A stretch of 64,000 nucleotides of DNA from Thermodesulfatator indicus DSM 15286 (GTDB lineage: Bacteria > Desulfobacterota > Thermodesulfobacteria > Thermodesulfobacteriales > Thermodesulfatatoraceae), in contig NC_015681.1 of assembly GCF_000217795.1 (NCBI RefSeq), positions 673,244 through 737,243 of the forward strand, in the 5' to 3' direction. Made by a program: the position numbers and the translations under genes. Shown here piece after piece: positions 6,646-14,600 of the stretch; the first letter of the stretch is position 1, and each line of letters starts with the position of its first letter. Below the pieces are notes generated by a model. The model did not search any database, was not told the origin of the DNA, and saw nothing but the letters and a program-made list of their open reading frames with translations.

Positions 6646-7713
6646 TTATATAATTGAGTTAGCAATAAATTGAAGTTGGGCCTTTATTTTTTCTACAGAT
6701 TGATTAACAGTCGTCTTAACTCTATTTATGCGCATTGTCTCTCCAGCTTGCAGTAGAGTTACTGGCTTTGATAAAGCAGTTGATATGCGTCCAGTTCCTA
6801 AAAAGTCGTCTAATAACAGAATATGATTATCAGGATCATCTGTTGTAAAATGTTGAATATTTCTACTTACAATATCTCTAATTTTCTCGAGATAGACTTT
6901 GGTCTGTTGATTGGGAATATTTCTCGCCCCAGACCTCGTTGACCATGTACAATGAGTAAGTATGACTAATTGAATTTTAGGGGTTACTCCGTCTTTGGGC
7001 ATATTTCTACGAAATTCACTTGCGGGATTTTCTAAAACATCTATCAATAATTCTAAAGAGTTTATTGACTGTTGATCTGTTCGTACCGGTACAATTAAAG
7101 CGTCTGAAGCGTGCCAACTAAGATGAGTGGCACCAGAAAAGAATGGGGAAGTATCAATTAAAACATGTTGTAAATTATTTTCTTCTAGTTCTCTGTCAAT
7201 TTCATATTTTAATGAGTAAAGGATATTTCTTAATGCTTCTTCTTGTTGTGAACCCGTTAATGTTTTTGCTTGATTTATTGCGGTAGATAATTGAGATGGT
7301 AATAAATAAAGTTCACTTGTTGAAGGGATATAGAATGCATTTTTATTTTGAAAAAATGGATTAGTCGCACCAATTTTCTTGGCTGTTCTTGATGGCTTGC
7401 CCAAACCTGGTAAAATATATGGCAGGATTAAATCTTTAACTGTTGTCCTGTTATTAGAAAAATATTGTGAATCATAAAAATATGACAAATTCCCTTGTGG
7501 GCAAGTATCAATAACTAACACGTCATTCAATAAATATGATAAATTGAACGCAATTGTTGTTTTACCAATCCCCCCTCTCAAATTACAAATAACATATTTT
7601 TTAAATTTAGGTAAATTAAGGGAAGAAATTCGACCAGTTACTATTTCATCTTGTCTATCAATAATTTTTTTAATATTTGCTAATTTGGTCTTTTTCTTTC
7701 TAATTGGTTTCAT
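6646..7713 (-). CDS. ParA/Soj-type AAA ATPase (orphan)
   Basis: A 355-residue ATPase of the ParA/MinD superfamily. It has a deviant Walker A, RGGIGKTT, at about residues 46-53, then VIDTCPQGNLS (Walker A'-like region, Walker B strand) and HVLIDTSPFFSG. The family binds ATP as a dimer and usually positions plasmids, chromosomes or protein complexes. No ParB or parS is seen next to it, so the partner is unknown. The frame is open to 7860, but the ATG at 7713 has an AGGAGG ribosome-binding site nine bases upstream and the preceding residues do not resemble the family. It is AT-rich relative to its neighbours and is followed by an attC site, so it is probably an acquired cassette gene. Confidence 0.82.
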   Translation of the reverse strand: MKPIRKKKTKLANIKKIIDRQDEIVTGRISSLNLPKFKKYVICNLRGGIGKTTIAFNLSYLLNDVLVIDTCPQGNLSYFYDSQYFSNNRTTVKDLILPYILPGLGKPSRTAKKIGATNPFFQNKNAFYIPSTSELYLLPSQLSTAINQAKTLTGSQQEEALRNILYSLKYEIDRELEENNLQHVLIDTSPFFSGATHLSWHASDALIVPVRTDQQSINSLELLIDVLENPASEFRRNMPKDGVTPKIQLVILTHCTWSTRSGARNIPNQQTKVYLEKIRDIVSRNIQHFTTDDPDNHILLLDDFLGTGRISTALSKPVTLLQAGETMRINRVKTTVNQSVEKIKAQLQFIANSII

Positions 7714-7797
7714 TGCTCTGCGTCCTCCTTTTTGAGGACAATGGTAACAACTAGTTTTCCTGATGTCAAGTAAAATGCGGAAAAATAATTGATGTAA

Positions 7798-7824
7798 TTC
7801 TAACATTCCTTTTTGACCTGCGGC
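7798..7824 (-). other. attC-like half-site ahead of the ParA-like gene
   Basis: On the minus strand GCCGCAGGTC, an A-rich spacer, then GGAATGTTAGAA. The GTTAGAA core is the exact complement of the TTCTAAC box of the attC at 6513-6585, as expected for the two ends of one cassette. The left half of a full attC is not convincing. A closely related half-site lies at 8917-8944. Confidence 0.35.
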
Positions 7825-7860
7825 TGTGGGTTTAAAAATTTCTTTATTCCCCACCTCCAA

Positions 7861-8107
7861 ATTTAGAATTACGTTACCATATCATCTACTACCTGCCAAT
7901 AAATCACTCAAAATTAGCCGTATAAAGTTAATAAGTTTGACATAATAATGTTAGAAGATTAGTCATAGCTGCCATTATTCTCCCCTATCTTCTTGTCTAT
8001 TATATCGGAAAAGAAGAAAAAGAGCTTAAAAATTTTTTTATCCTACTTTGGTTCAGTACGCTTTAAAAAAAAGCTATAAAGGATAGAGAATAATTTTAGA
8101 AATTGTG
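7861..8107. other. gene-poor AT-rich stretch with a short coding remnant
   Basis: No complete gene. On the plus strand, about 7950-8066 encodes a 40-residue tail resembling the end of a membrane protein (IILPYLLVYYIGKEEKELK) with no start codon. It may be a decayed gene end. Confidence 0.35.
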
Positions 8108-8250
8108 ACAGAGATTGCTTCGCTTCGCTCGCAATGACGGAATAAAAAAAACACTAAATGACGGAATAAAAACCCTAAAATGACGGAATAAAAAGCGCTA
8201 AACAGGATAAAACCTGCCCACAATTATTCCTTTGCTTCCTTAAGCTCTAT
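8108..8250. repeat. long direct repeat, copy A (left of toxin-antitoxin genes)
   Basis: A 143-bp unit nearly identical to 8946-9084 and in the same orientation. It consists of a dispersed-repeat module (CGCTTCGCTCGCAATGACGG), three spaced copies of AATGACGGAATAAAAA, and a tail TTCCTTTGCTTCCTTAAGCT that duplicates the 3' end of the DUF6178 gene. The two copies bracket the toxin-antitoxin pair. Confidence 0.9.
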
Positions 8251-8319
8251 AAAAGAGCTGTATCTCAAGATTAGAGAAATTGATGTAAAAATTTACTGAG
8301 GTTCCCAAAAAGGTGGTTG

Positions 8320-8667
8320 TTATGATTCCATTATCCATTTTGCTAATTTTTCTTTAATCTTACGCAACCTTTCTGGAGATATCTTACCTATTCTTCCAAT
8401 TAATATGTCTTTTTCTACAACCGCAAGCCTGCTTACCCGTATTACACTTTCTGTTTTCAGCCCTGAATCCTGAAAATCACTATCTTTGGGTGTAATTATT
8501 TCATCTATTTTTTCATTGTATTGATATACCCTGGAAGAAATCATACATATCAGCCAGTCTTCATAGTCGCCAGGAACTCTTTTTATTACAAGGGCTGGTC
8601 TTAGTTTTCCCTCCTGTAAATCTGTTTGTGGAAATTGAAAAAGAACTACATCCCCTTCTTGTATCAT
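8320..8667 (-). CDS. MazF/PemK-type toxin (probable endoribonuclease)
   Basis: A 115-residue protein starting with GDVVLFQFPQTD and then KLRPALVIKRV, the N-terminal beta-barrel signature of PemK/MazF toxins, which cleave mRNA when free of antitoxin. The later segment WLICMISSRV and the SVIRVSRLAVVEKDIL strand also fit the fold. It follows the antitoxin gene directly; the antitoxin stop TAA is followed at once by the toxin ATG, so the pair is translationally coupled. Homologues paired with DUF2281 antitoxins are common in thermophiles and cyanobacteria. RNA specificity cannot be read from the sequence. Confidence 0.85.
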   Translation of the reverse strand: MIQEGDVVLFQFPQTDLQEGKLRPALVIKRVPGDYEDWLICMISSRVYQYNEKIDEIITPKDSDFQDSGLKTESVIRVSRLAVVEKDILIGRIGKISPERLRKIKEKLAKWIMES

Positions 8668-8877
8668 TTAGTATTTTTCCTTTATATCATCAAGAGAATA
8701 TAAAGACTCTTCTGTTTCTAACCCTCGCATGGCTGTTTCAAGTGAAAATTGACTCCACTGCTTTCTTTCTTCTTCATTTACTTTTTTAGAAAGAAATTCT
8801 ATAAAATCTAATATTTCTGATTGCTTATCTTCAGGTAGTGACTTAACTCTTTCAATTATCTTTTCAGCTAGACTCAT
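8668..8877 (-). CDS. DUF2281-family antitoxin
   Basis: A 69-residue protein: SLAEKIIERVKSLPEDKQSE followed by ILDFIEFLSKK, the conserved N-terminal helix of DUF2281 proteins. An acidic C-terminal tail (about SLETAMRGLETEESLYSLDD) probably wraps the toxin. It neutralises the adjacent MazF/PemK-like toxin. An AGAGGTG ribosome-binding site precedes the ATG, and a possible promoter lies in the AT-rich stretch 8880-8925. An attC-like half-site (8917-8944) lies about 40 nt upstream of the start. Confidence 0.82.
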   Translation of the reverse strand: MSLAEKIIERVKSLPEDKQSEILDFIEFLSKKVNEEERKQWSQFSLETAMRGLETEESLYSLDDIKEKY

Positions 8878-8916
8878 AATTCACCTCTATGAAAATTTTG
8901 ACTTTAATTTATTATA

Positions 8917-8944
8917 TCATAACATTCTTTTTTGAGCTGCGGCC
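8917..8944 (-). other. attC-like half-site ahead of the antitoxin gene
   Basis: On the minus strand GGCCGCAGCTC, a run of A, then GAATGTTATGA. It shares about 22 of 27 positions with the half-site at 7798-7824 and resembles the right half (GCGGCAGGTGA...GTTATGC) of the attC at 6513-6585. The left half is missing or not recognisable. Confidence 0.35.
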
Positions 8945-8945
8945 A

Positions 8946-9084
8946 CAGAGATTGCTTCGCTTCGCTCGCAATGACGGAATAAAAAACCTAAATGACGGAA
9001 TAAAAACCCTAAAATGACGGAATAAAAAGCGCTAACCAGGATAAAACTTGCTCACAATTATTCCTTTGCATCCTTAAGCTCTAT
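8946..9084. repeat. long direct repeat, copy B (right of toxin-antitoxin genes)
   Basis: A 139-bp copy of 8108-8250 with only a few substitutions and a 4-base gap. Its right end covers the last codons and stop of the DUF6178 gene, so this is probably the original and 8108-8250 the duplicate. Confidence 0.9.
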
Positions 9085-10911
9085 CAGCATACATTGGACA
9101 TAGCGTGGGTCGGGGATATCTTTTTCGTCGGCGAAGGCGAATTCTTCCTCGGCGCGGAAAAAACACAAGTCAAGAAAGCTTTTGAGGTGGTCTTCTTCAA
9201 CCGGGGCAATTTCTCTGGCAAGCTTTTTAAAGTTCGCAAAAGTTTCTTCTTTTACTTTTTCACGCACCACACTGCGGTTGGACCCCGGATGTTTGGTAAG
9301 AAGTTTTGAAATCACTTCTGGCCATTTTCCCTGAACAATGGCTTCAAAGCGGAATTCTTTTTCGGTGAGCCAGTTTCCAAGGGAAGTAAGCACCAGGGTG
9401 CTCCATCTAATGTCTGCCGGTTCAAGGAGATTGGTCTTTTTAAGGGCAAGTTCGGCCAGCCATACCGGTGGCGTACCAAAGGCCTTCTGGATAAGAGGCG
9501 CCCAGTAGGCAATCTCAGAAAGCATCCTTCTTACTCGCTCTATTTCTTCTAAGCGCCTGAAGAAGCGAAATTCTTCGGCTGTGCCCACTTTTTCAGGCTG
9601 AAAAAGCATGATGCGGTTAGCGTCTTTGGCCGTTACTCCCTTAAGGTAAGAGGCATAAGGCTCATCTAAATGGCGAAAAATGCGAGAATCAAGGCCTTCC
9701 TGGGTGATAATTTCGTTGGCGTAGCGGCGCAGGTCGGTTATTAGCTTCTGGGCCAGACGAAAAATGTCTTCCAGAAAATAAGTCTCAAGGATTTTTACCG
9801 CGGCCTCAATTTGACCGTGAGCTAAATATTCCAGGCCTATGTTCAGGTAGCCGGCCACTTTGTCAAAAACCTTTCGAGCCTCTTCTATATCATCTATAGT
9901 GCCTATATCCACGATTAGAACCTTGTTAACCAGCCAGGCAAGCTCTCGTTTCAAGCGCTCTATCTGGCGATAATCCCTGACACGACTTATAGCTTCAGCC
10001 AAAAAATCAACGCCTTCGGTTTGGATAGCCGGCAAAAAGGCAGGGGGCGGAGTTTCTTCCTCTTCAGGAGCCGGAAGATAAGTTGGCTCTATACGGCGCA
10101 GGTGGTCAGGGGTAGTGGGCGCGTAAATGTCCACGGCTTCGTAATAATCAGGGATTCCCCAGTCAGCCAGGCGCGCCCTACGCCAGCGGTAAGCCAGTTC
10201 TTCTATTTCGGCCGGAAGTTCCCAGATAATAGATTCCATCAAATCCCGGTAGCGCGGTTGATCAAACTCCATGAGAATTTCAATCAAACGGCGGGCTAAA
10301 GGTTCAAATTTGTCCAGGCGAAAGTTTACGAAATACAGGTCATCAAGGGTATAAGGAGGAAGCCAGTCGCGGGCCTCGGTAAGGTCAACCCCATCAGGGC
10401 GTTTATAAACCTCAACCAGGCGCTTCATGAGGGTTACCAGAAACTCAAAATCTACCTGCTTTAACCAACGAGCCACCACGTCTTCGCTGGCCTCAAAAAG
10501 AAGGGTCAGCCAGGCCAGAGCTCGCTCTAAAACCAGCTGATCCTTGCGCCAGCAATCAAGATCAAAGAGAAACTGAAGTTGAAGCGGCGTGGCCATGGAA
10601 AGGAGGGTTACCGCCTCTTCTGGGCTTACGGCCTTAACCGTCCAGAAGAACTCCTGCGGTGGTAGGGCCTTAACCAGGCGCTCGGCCTGGGGAGAAAGCA
10701 CTATAAGCCTTTCGCGCACTTCCCAGGGGGCCTGAAGGATAAGGGTAAGCTGCTCACGAAGGGAAAGCCCTTGCATGATTTCTTCGGCCTTTTCAGAAGG
10801 GGCGGTAAGTAGTTCTCGCCAGTCAGGAAGCTCTTTTTCCGGCCAGATGGGCTGCCTTTTACTTTTTAAGGCTTTCTCTTCGCGCTCTTTTTGTTTAGTA
10901 GTCATCTTCAA
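9058..10911 (-). CDS. DUF6178 family protein
   Basis: A 617-residue soluble protein with no signal peptide. It matches the DUF6178 proteins found in Desulfobacterota and relatives; recognisable stretches include EKAEEIMQGLSLREQLTLIL, PPYTLDDLYFVNF, and a PRYRDLMESIIWELPAEIEE segment. No catalytic motif is known to me and no function is assigned to the family. The start overlaps the yraN stop by 17 nt (ATG at 10911, another at 10905), so it is translated with the yraN-rnhB-rplS operon. Its last codons are duplicated beyond the toxin-antitoxin genes. Confidence 0.8.
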   Translation of the reverse strand: MKMTTKQKEREEKALKSKRQPIWPEKELPDWRELLTAPSEKAEEIMQGLSLREQLTLILQAPWEVRERLIVLSPQAERLVKALPPQEFFWTVKAVSPEEAVTLLSMATPLQLQFLFDLDCWRKDQLVLERALAWLTLLFEASEDVVARWLKQVDFEFLVTLMKRLVEVYKRPDGVDLTEARDWLPPYTLDDLYFVNFRLDKFEPLARRLIEILMEFDQPRYRDLMESIIWELPAEIEELAYRWRRARLADWGIPDYYEAVDIYAPTTPDHLRRIEPTYLPAPEEEETPPPAFLPAIQTEGVDFLAEAISRVRDYRQIERLKRELAWLVNKVLIVDIGTIDDIEEARKVFDKVAGYLNIGLEYLAHGQIEAAVKILETYFLEDIFRLAQKLITDLRRYANEIITQEGLDSRIFRHLDEPYASYLKGVTAKDANRIMLFQPEKVGTAEEFRFFRRLEEIERVRRMLSEIAYWAPLIQKAFGTPPVWLAELALKKTNLLEPADIRWSTLVLTSLGNWLTEKEFRFEAIVQGKWPEVISKLLTKHPGSNRSVVREKVKEETFANFKKLAREIAPVEEDHLKSFLDLCFFRAEEEFAFADEKDIPDPRYVQCMLIELKDAKE

Positions 10912-11308
10912 TCACCCCCTGGTAATGTCTAAGTTGTGGCTTTTTCTCTGAAAAATCAACGGCCACCAGGTCAAAACGTACCTTTTTAGGCTTTATTTTT
11001 TCCTGCTGGAGATAAAGTTTGGCCAAAGTCAAAAGTTTTTTCTGTTTAGAAGGGGTTAAGGCCTCTTCAGGTGTTCCCTTGCGCAGGCTTTGCCTCGCTT
11101 TTACTTCCACAAAAACCAGCGTGTCTTTTCGTTTGACGATAAGGTCTATTTCGCCGTAACGCGTGCGCCAGTTTTGGGCTAAGACTTTGTATCCCTTAAG
11201 TTTAAAATAACGACAGGCGAGTTCTTCCGCGAAAGAACCCAATTTCTTCGGATCTTTGGGTTTCTGAAATCGGCTTAAAAGAGTAACGATGGAAGGGAGA
11301 AGGGCCAT
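10895..11308 (-). CDS. YraN family (UPF0102) endonuclease-like protein
   Basis: A 137-residue protein with the restriction-endonuclease-like core of YraN: GSFAEELACRYFKLKGYKVL, NWRTRYGEIDLIVKRKDTLV and FVEVKARQS, giving the E...D-(E/Q)xK pattern (GEIDLI, FVEVKAR). The family is predicted to bind or cut branched DNA; its role is unproven. The gene begins inside the 3' end of rnhB, with a 107-nt overlap, and its stop overlaps the DUF6178 start. rnhB-yraN adjacency is common in bacteria. Confidence 0.9.
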   Translation of the reverse strand: MALLPSIVTLLSRFQKPKDPKKLGSFAEELACRYFKLKGYKVLAQNWRTRYGEIDLIVKRKDTLVFVEVKARQSLRKGTPEEALTPSKQKKLLTLAKLYLQQEKIKPKKVRFDLVAVDFSEKKPQLRHYQGVIEDDY

Positions 11309-11864
11309 GGGCTTTTAGGGCCTCCAGATGTTGTTTGGTGGCGTAGCCTTTATGTTTCTCAAAGGCGTATTCAGGAAACCTTTGCGCCGCCTTAATCATA
11401 ATATGATCCCGGGTGACTTTGGCTACAATTGAAGCCGCGGCAATGGACTTGCAAAGAGCATCACCATCTACGATGGCCTTCTGCAACCCCACCCAGGGAG
11501 TAACAAATTTTCCGTCAACCAGGGCAATTTCCGGCCGCGGAGTTAAGGCCTCAAGGGCCTCAGCCATAGCCTTGAGGCTTGCCTTAAGAATACCTATCTC
11601 GTCAATAACGTGGTTTTCTATCTGGGCCACGGCCCAGGCGATAGCTTCCTGAGTAATCAGACGATAAAGTTCTTCTCTTTTTTCTGGAGTGAGGCATTTG
11701 GAATCAGCCAGATCGGGATGATCAAAATCTTGAGGCAATATAACCGCTGCGGCCACCACGGGGCCAGCGAGAGCCCCGCGGCCTACTTCATCCACTCCGG
11801 CAATGTATTGGTAACGCCGATAAAACTGCTTTTCTTTTTCCCAGCGAACAGGTTTTACGAACAA
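11202..11864 (-). CDS. rnhB: ribonuclease HII
   Basis: About 220 residues. The motifs YIAGVDEVGRGALAGPVVAAA (split as YIAGVDEVGRG and ALAGPVVAAA), LADSKCLTPEKREEL, IALVDGKF and SIAAASIVAKVTRDHIM carry the conserved acidic residues of RNase HII, which removes RNA from RNA:DNA hybrids and initiates ribonucleotide excision. The frame is open to 11909 but that region is the end of rplS. I prefer the TTG at 11864, two bases past the rplS stop, because an AAGGAG sits at the right distance. The 3' end is long and overlaps yraN by 107 nt. Confidence 0.93.
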   Translation of the reverse strand: MFVKPVRWEKEKQFYRRYQYIAGVDEVGRGALAGPVVAAAVILPQDFDHPDLADSKCLTPEKREELYRLITQEAIAWAVAQIENHVIDEIGILKASLKAMAEALEALTPRPEIALVDGKFVTPWVGLQKAIVDGDALCKSIAAASIVAKVTRDHIMIKAAQRFPEYAFEKHKGYATKQHLEALKAHGPSPFHRYSFKPISETQRSEEIGFFRGRTRLSLF

Positions 11865-11865
11865 A

Positions 11866-12213
11866 CTAGCGTCTCTCCTTAATCCTTGCCGCTTTACCGG
11901 TACGACCACGGAGGTAGTAGAGGCGCGCCCGACGCACTTTACCCTTCTTGACTACTTCTATTTTTTCCAGACGAGGAGAATGCAAGGGAAAAGTGCGCTC
12001 AACGCCAATACCGTAAGAAACTTTACGCACAGTAAAAGTGGCGCCCGTGCCAGAGCCTCTTTTTCTGATAACCACGCCCTGAAAGACCTGAGTTCTTTCT
12101 TTGTCTTCCCCTTCTACGATACGAAAATAAACTTTCACTGTGTCTCCAGGGCGGAAGTCAGGGAGATCTTTGCGCAGGTATTCGTTTTCAATTTCTCTTA
12201 CCACCGGGATCAT
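11866..12213 (-). CDS. rplS: 50S ribosomal protein L19
   Basis: A 115-residue protein matching L19 throughout: [54 protein letters not shown], and [20 protein letters not shown]. The frame is open to 12243; the ATG at 12213 ([12 protein letters not shown]) has an AAGGAGG ribosome-binding site and fits the family start. It belongs to the trmD-(SPOUT)-rplS-rnhB-yraN operon, a variant of the conserved rpsP-rimM-trmD-rplS cluster; rpsP and rimM are not in this window. Confidence 0.97.
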   Translation of the reverse strand: MIPVVREIENEYLRKDLPDFRPGDTVKVYFRIVEGEDKERTQVFQGVVIRKRGSGTGATFTVRKVSYGIGVERTFPLHSPRLEKIEVVKKGKVRRARLYYLRGRTGKAARIKERR

Positions 12214-12230
12214 GGTTTCCCTCCTTGTTT

Positions 12231-12809
12231 CTATTCCTTCCACCAGGTTTCGCCAAGCAGGCGATCTAATATAATAGCCGCTGCCGCGCGAACCGAAAGG
12301 TGGTTATAATCACTTTGAGCCCCTTTTACCGGCTCAAGTATATAATCACAATCATCTAGCAACTTTGGGGCCAGGCCCCAGGCGGTTCCTAAAAGTAACA
12401 AAGAAACTTCACCTTGCCAAATAAGTTTTCGCATAGGTAAGAATTTAATATTAGCATAATCTTCACGAGCGTCAGTACCTATCAGTATCGGCCGCTTTCC
12501 TTCTATTTCTTCAATCTCTTTTAAAACCAGCTTGAAAGAAGGAACAACCTTTAAAACTTTTAAGGCCTCTTCGCGATCGGGGTTATATACCCTACCATAG
12601 CCACTTTGCCAATAGGTAAGAAGCTCTTCCACGAGTTCCCTTTGTTCCCTTAAAGGCTGAACCACGTAATAACGTTTAACGCCATAGGTACGGCAGATGC
12701 GAGAAATATCGTGAAGGTCAAGATTAGTCACCGAAGAAGCAATAATCTTTCCTTCTTTATTGATTACCGGATAATGTATTAGAGCTACATAAAGTTTAGG
12801 GTCGCTCAT
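12231..12809 (-). CDS. SPOUT-superfamily RNA methyltransferase (TM1570-like)
   Basis: About 192 residues. The sequence [20 protein letters not shown], followed by [20 protein letters not shown], and the C-terminal [12 protein letters not shown] with the [20 protein letters not shown] helix, fit the SPOUT trefoil-knot fold of the small TM1570-like family that sits between trmD and rplS in several thermophiles. A methyltransferase acting on RNA is inferred; the target is unknown. The ATG at 12809 overlaps the trmD stop (ATGA-type coupling region), so I prefer it over the upstream in-frame start at 12824. Confidence 0.85.
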   Translation of the reverse strand: MSDPKLYVALIHYPVINKEGKIIASSVTNLDLHDISRICRTYGVKRYYVVQPLREQRELVEELLTYWQSGYGRVYNPDREEALKVLKVVPSFKLVLKEIEEIEGKRPILIGTDAREDYANIKFLPMRKLIWQGEVSLLLLGTAWGLAPKLLDDCDYILEPVKGAQSDYNHLSVRAAAAIILDRLLGETWWKE

Positions 12810-13536
12810 CTTTTTCCCAGCCAAATTCTTTGAGAATCTTTTCGTCTTCAGGGGTGAGTTTGGCTTTTTTTAATAAATCTGGCCGGCGTTTCAAGGTGGC
12901 TTCAAGAGATTTCCGGCGCCGCCAGACCTCAATACGGGCGTGGTCTCCAGAGAGCAAAACCTCTGGCACCTGGTAACCCATAAAATCGCGCGGCCGGGTA
13001 TATTGAGGATATTTAAGGAGCCCTTGGCTAAAAGATTCTTTTTCTACCGAGTCTCTTTTACCTACCACTCCTGGCACAAGCCTTGAGACCGCCTCAATAA
13101 TCACCAAAGCCGCCACTTCCCCCCCAAAAACCACGTAATCACCGATAGAAATTTCATCGTCAATGAAATGCTCCCTTATGCGTTCATCAATGCCTTCGTA
13201 ACGACCGCAGATGAGTAATAGATGGTCTTTCTCATAAAGTTCTTTTACTATTTCCTGGTTTAAAACCCTACCCTGCGGTGAAAGATAAACCACATAAGGG
13301 TGTCCCTCTTCTTTTACCTTTTGGATAGCCCGGTAAAGGGGCTCAGGCTTAAAAACCATGCCTTCTCCGCCACCAAAAGGACGGTCATCCACCATCTTGT
13401 GTTTGTCAAAAGCAAAGTCACGAAGATTTAACAAATTAACAGTAATAAGCCCCTTTTCTCGGGCCTTTTTTATAGCTCCTACTTCAAGAGGGCTTTCAAA
13501 ATATTCAGGAAAAATGGTTATAATATCGTATCTCAT
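12796..13536 (-). CDS. trmD: tRNA (guanine37-N1)-methyltransferase
   Basis: A 246-residue TrmD: MRYDIITIFPEYFESPLEVG, DDRPFGGGEGMVFKPEPL, YLSPQGRVLNQEIV, LICGRYEGIDERI and EISIGDYVVFGGEVAAL, which form the AdoMet-binding knot. PQYTRPRDFMGYQVPEVLLSG is the substrate-binding part (in order PQYTRPRDF and VPEVLLSGDH). It methylates N1 of G37 in tRNAs to prevent frameshifting. It leads the leftward operon; the divergent CorA-like gene begins 110 bp away, so promoters for both lie in 13537-13645. Confidence 0.96.
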   Translation of the reverse strand: MRYDIITIFPEYFESPLEVGAIKKAREKGLITVNLLNLRDFAFDKHKMVDDRPFGGGEGMVFKPEPLYRAIQKVKEEGHPYVVYLSPQGRVLNQEIVKELYEKDHLLLICGRYEGIDERIREHFIDDEISIGDYVVFGGEVAALVIIEAVSRLVPGVVGKRDSVEKESFSQGLLKYPQYTRPRDFMGYQVPEVLLSGDHARIEVWRRRKSLEATLKRRPDLLKKAKLTPEDEKILKEFGWEKDERP

Positions 13537-13645
13537 TCTTTTCCTCTGTTGCCTGGCTTTTTATTTTGTGGTAAACGACAAAACAAATTTTAGCACTTTT
13601 AACTTTAAAAAAAAACGGTAGTCCAGTGAACGAAGAAGGTCGATC

Positions 13646-14584
13646 TTGCTACGTATTTATCGCGCTGAAAAAGGAGTGCTTTCTCTTGCGCCGCAAATTG
13701 AGCGGCCTTGCTGGGTTTGTCTAACCTCCCCCACTGAAGAAGAACTTCAGTATGTACAAGAATCTTTAAAGGTCTTTCCGGAATTTTTGCGCTATCCCCT
13801 TGATGAAGAAGAAATTCCTCGCATAGAACTTGAAGAAGACCAGCTTCTTATTATTCTTCGAGTCCCTGATCCACGCCACGAAGAAGGTTTTATCCGTTAT
13901 GAAACAATCCCTATAGGCATAATACTTACCGAAGAAGCCATTATTACGGTTTGTTTAAAAGAAAACCCTGTCTTCGAAGATTTTCTAATGGCCTTAAATA
14001 AAGTCAAAAACTTTACCTTGGAAAGACCTATCCCTTTTCTTTTTCATTTCTTCTGGTGTATTGCCACTATTTATCTGCGTTATCTTAGATTAATAGACAA
14101 ACTTATCACTGAATACGAACAGGAACTTTACCGTTCCATGCGGAATAAGGAACTGTTAAAGCTTTTAAACATTGAAAAAAGCCTGGTTTATTTTAACACC
14201 GCCTTACGAGCCAATGACATTGTTTTAAGCCGCTTACAGTCTGGTCGGTTTTTACGTCTTACTGAAGATGACTTAGAGCTTCTTGAAGACGTCCAGATTG
14301 AAAACCGCCAGGCCATTGATATGGCCAAAATATTTAGCGACATTTTAACCGGCACTATGGATGCTTACGCCTCAGTTATTTCTAATAACCTCAACATGGT
14401 AATGAAGTTTCTTACCTCAGCCACCATAGTGCTTATGCTCCCCACGCTGGTGGCAAGTATTTACGGCATGAATATCCAATTACCTCTTCAAAATTCTCCC
14501 CATGCTTTTGCCATTTTGATGACTATTTCGTTTATTCTTTCGGGTATTGTAGTTGCCCTATTTATCAAAAAACGTTTATTTTGA
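13646..14584 (+). CDS. CorA-like magnesium/divalent cation channel
   Basis: A 312-residue protein with the CorA architecture: a soluble N-terminal domain, a long helix around residues 140-240, then two C-terminal membrane helices. The first helix ends in the YGMN signature (SIYGMNIQLP, about residue 272), and the protein ends in KKRLF. The pentameric family transports Mg2+ or Co2+. The start is a TTG at 13646 with a GAAGG-type ribosome-binding site. The uppP gene follows after 16 bases in the same direction, so the two are probably co-transcribed. Confidence 0.9.
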   Translation: MLRIYRAEKGVLSLAPQIERPCWVCLTSPTEEELQYVQESLKVFPEFLRYPLDEEEIPRIELEEDQLLIILRVPDPRHEEGFIRYETIPIGIILTEEAIITVCLKENPVFEDFLMALNKVKNFTLERPIPFLFHFFWCIATIYLRYLRLIDKLITEYEQELYRSMRNKELLKLLNIEKSLVYFNTALRANDIVLSRLQSGRFLRLTEDDLELLEDVQIENRQAIDMAKIFSDILTGTMDAYASVISNNLNMVMKFLTSATIVLMLPTLVASIYGMNIQLPLQNSPHAFAILMTISFILSGIVVALFIKKRLF

Positions 14585-14600
14585 CTGAGGGAAACCATCC

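Noticed and set aside
6265-6657. 130-residue plus-strand ORF across the attC site
   Set aside because: Antisense of the zinc-ribbon gene and runs through the attC structure; not protein-like.
7950-8066. Plus-strand stretch IILPYLLVYYIGKEEKELK that looks like the end of a membrane protein
   Set aside because: Only about 40 residues, no start codon, stop just upstream; kept only as a possible remnant in the intergenic entry.
8130-8200. Three spaced AATGACGGAATAAAAA copies (also at 8975-9030)
   Set aside because: Spacers are only a few bases and low complexity; part of the duplicated direct repeat, not a CRISPR array.
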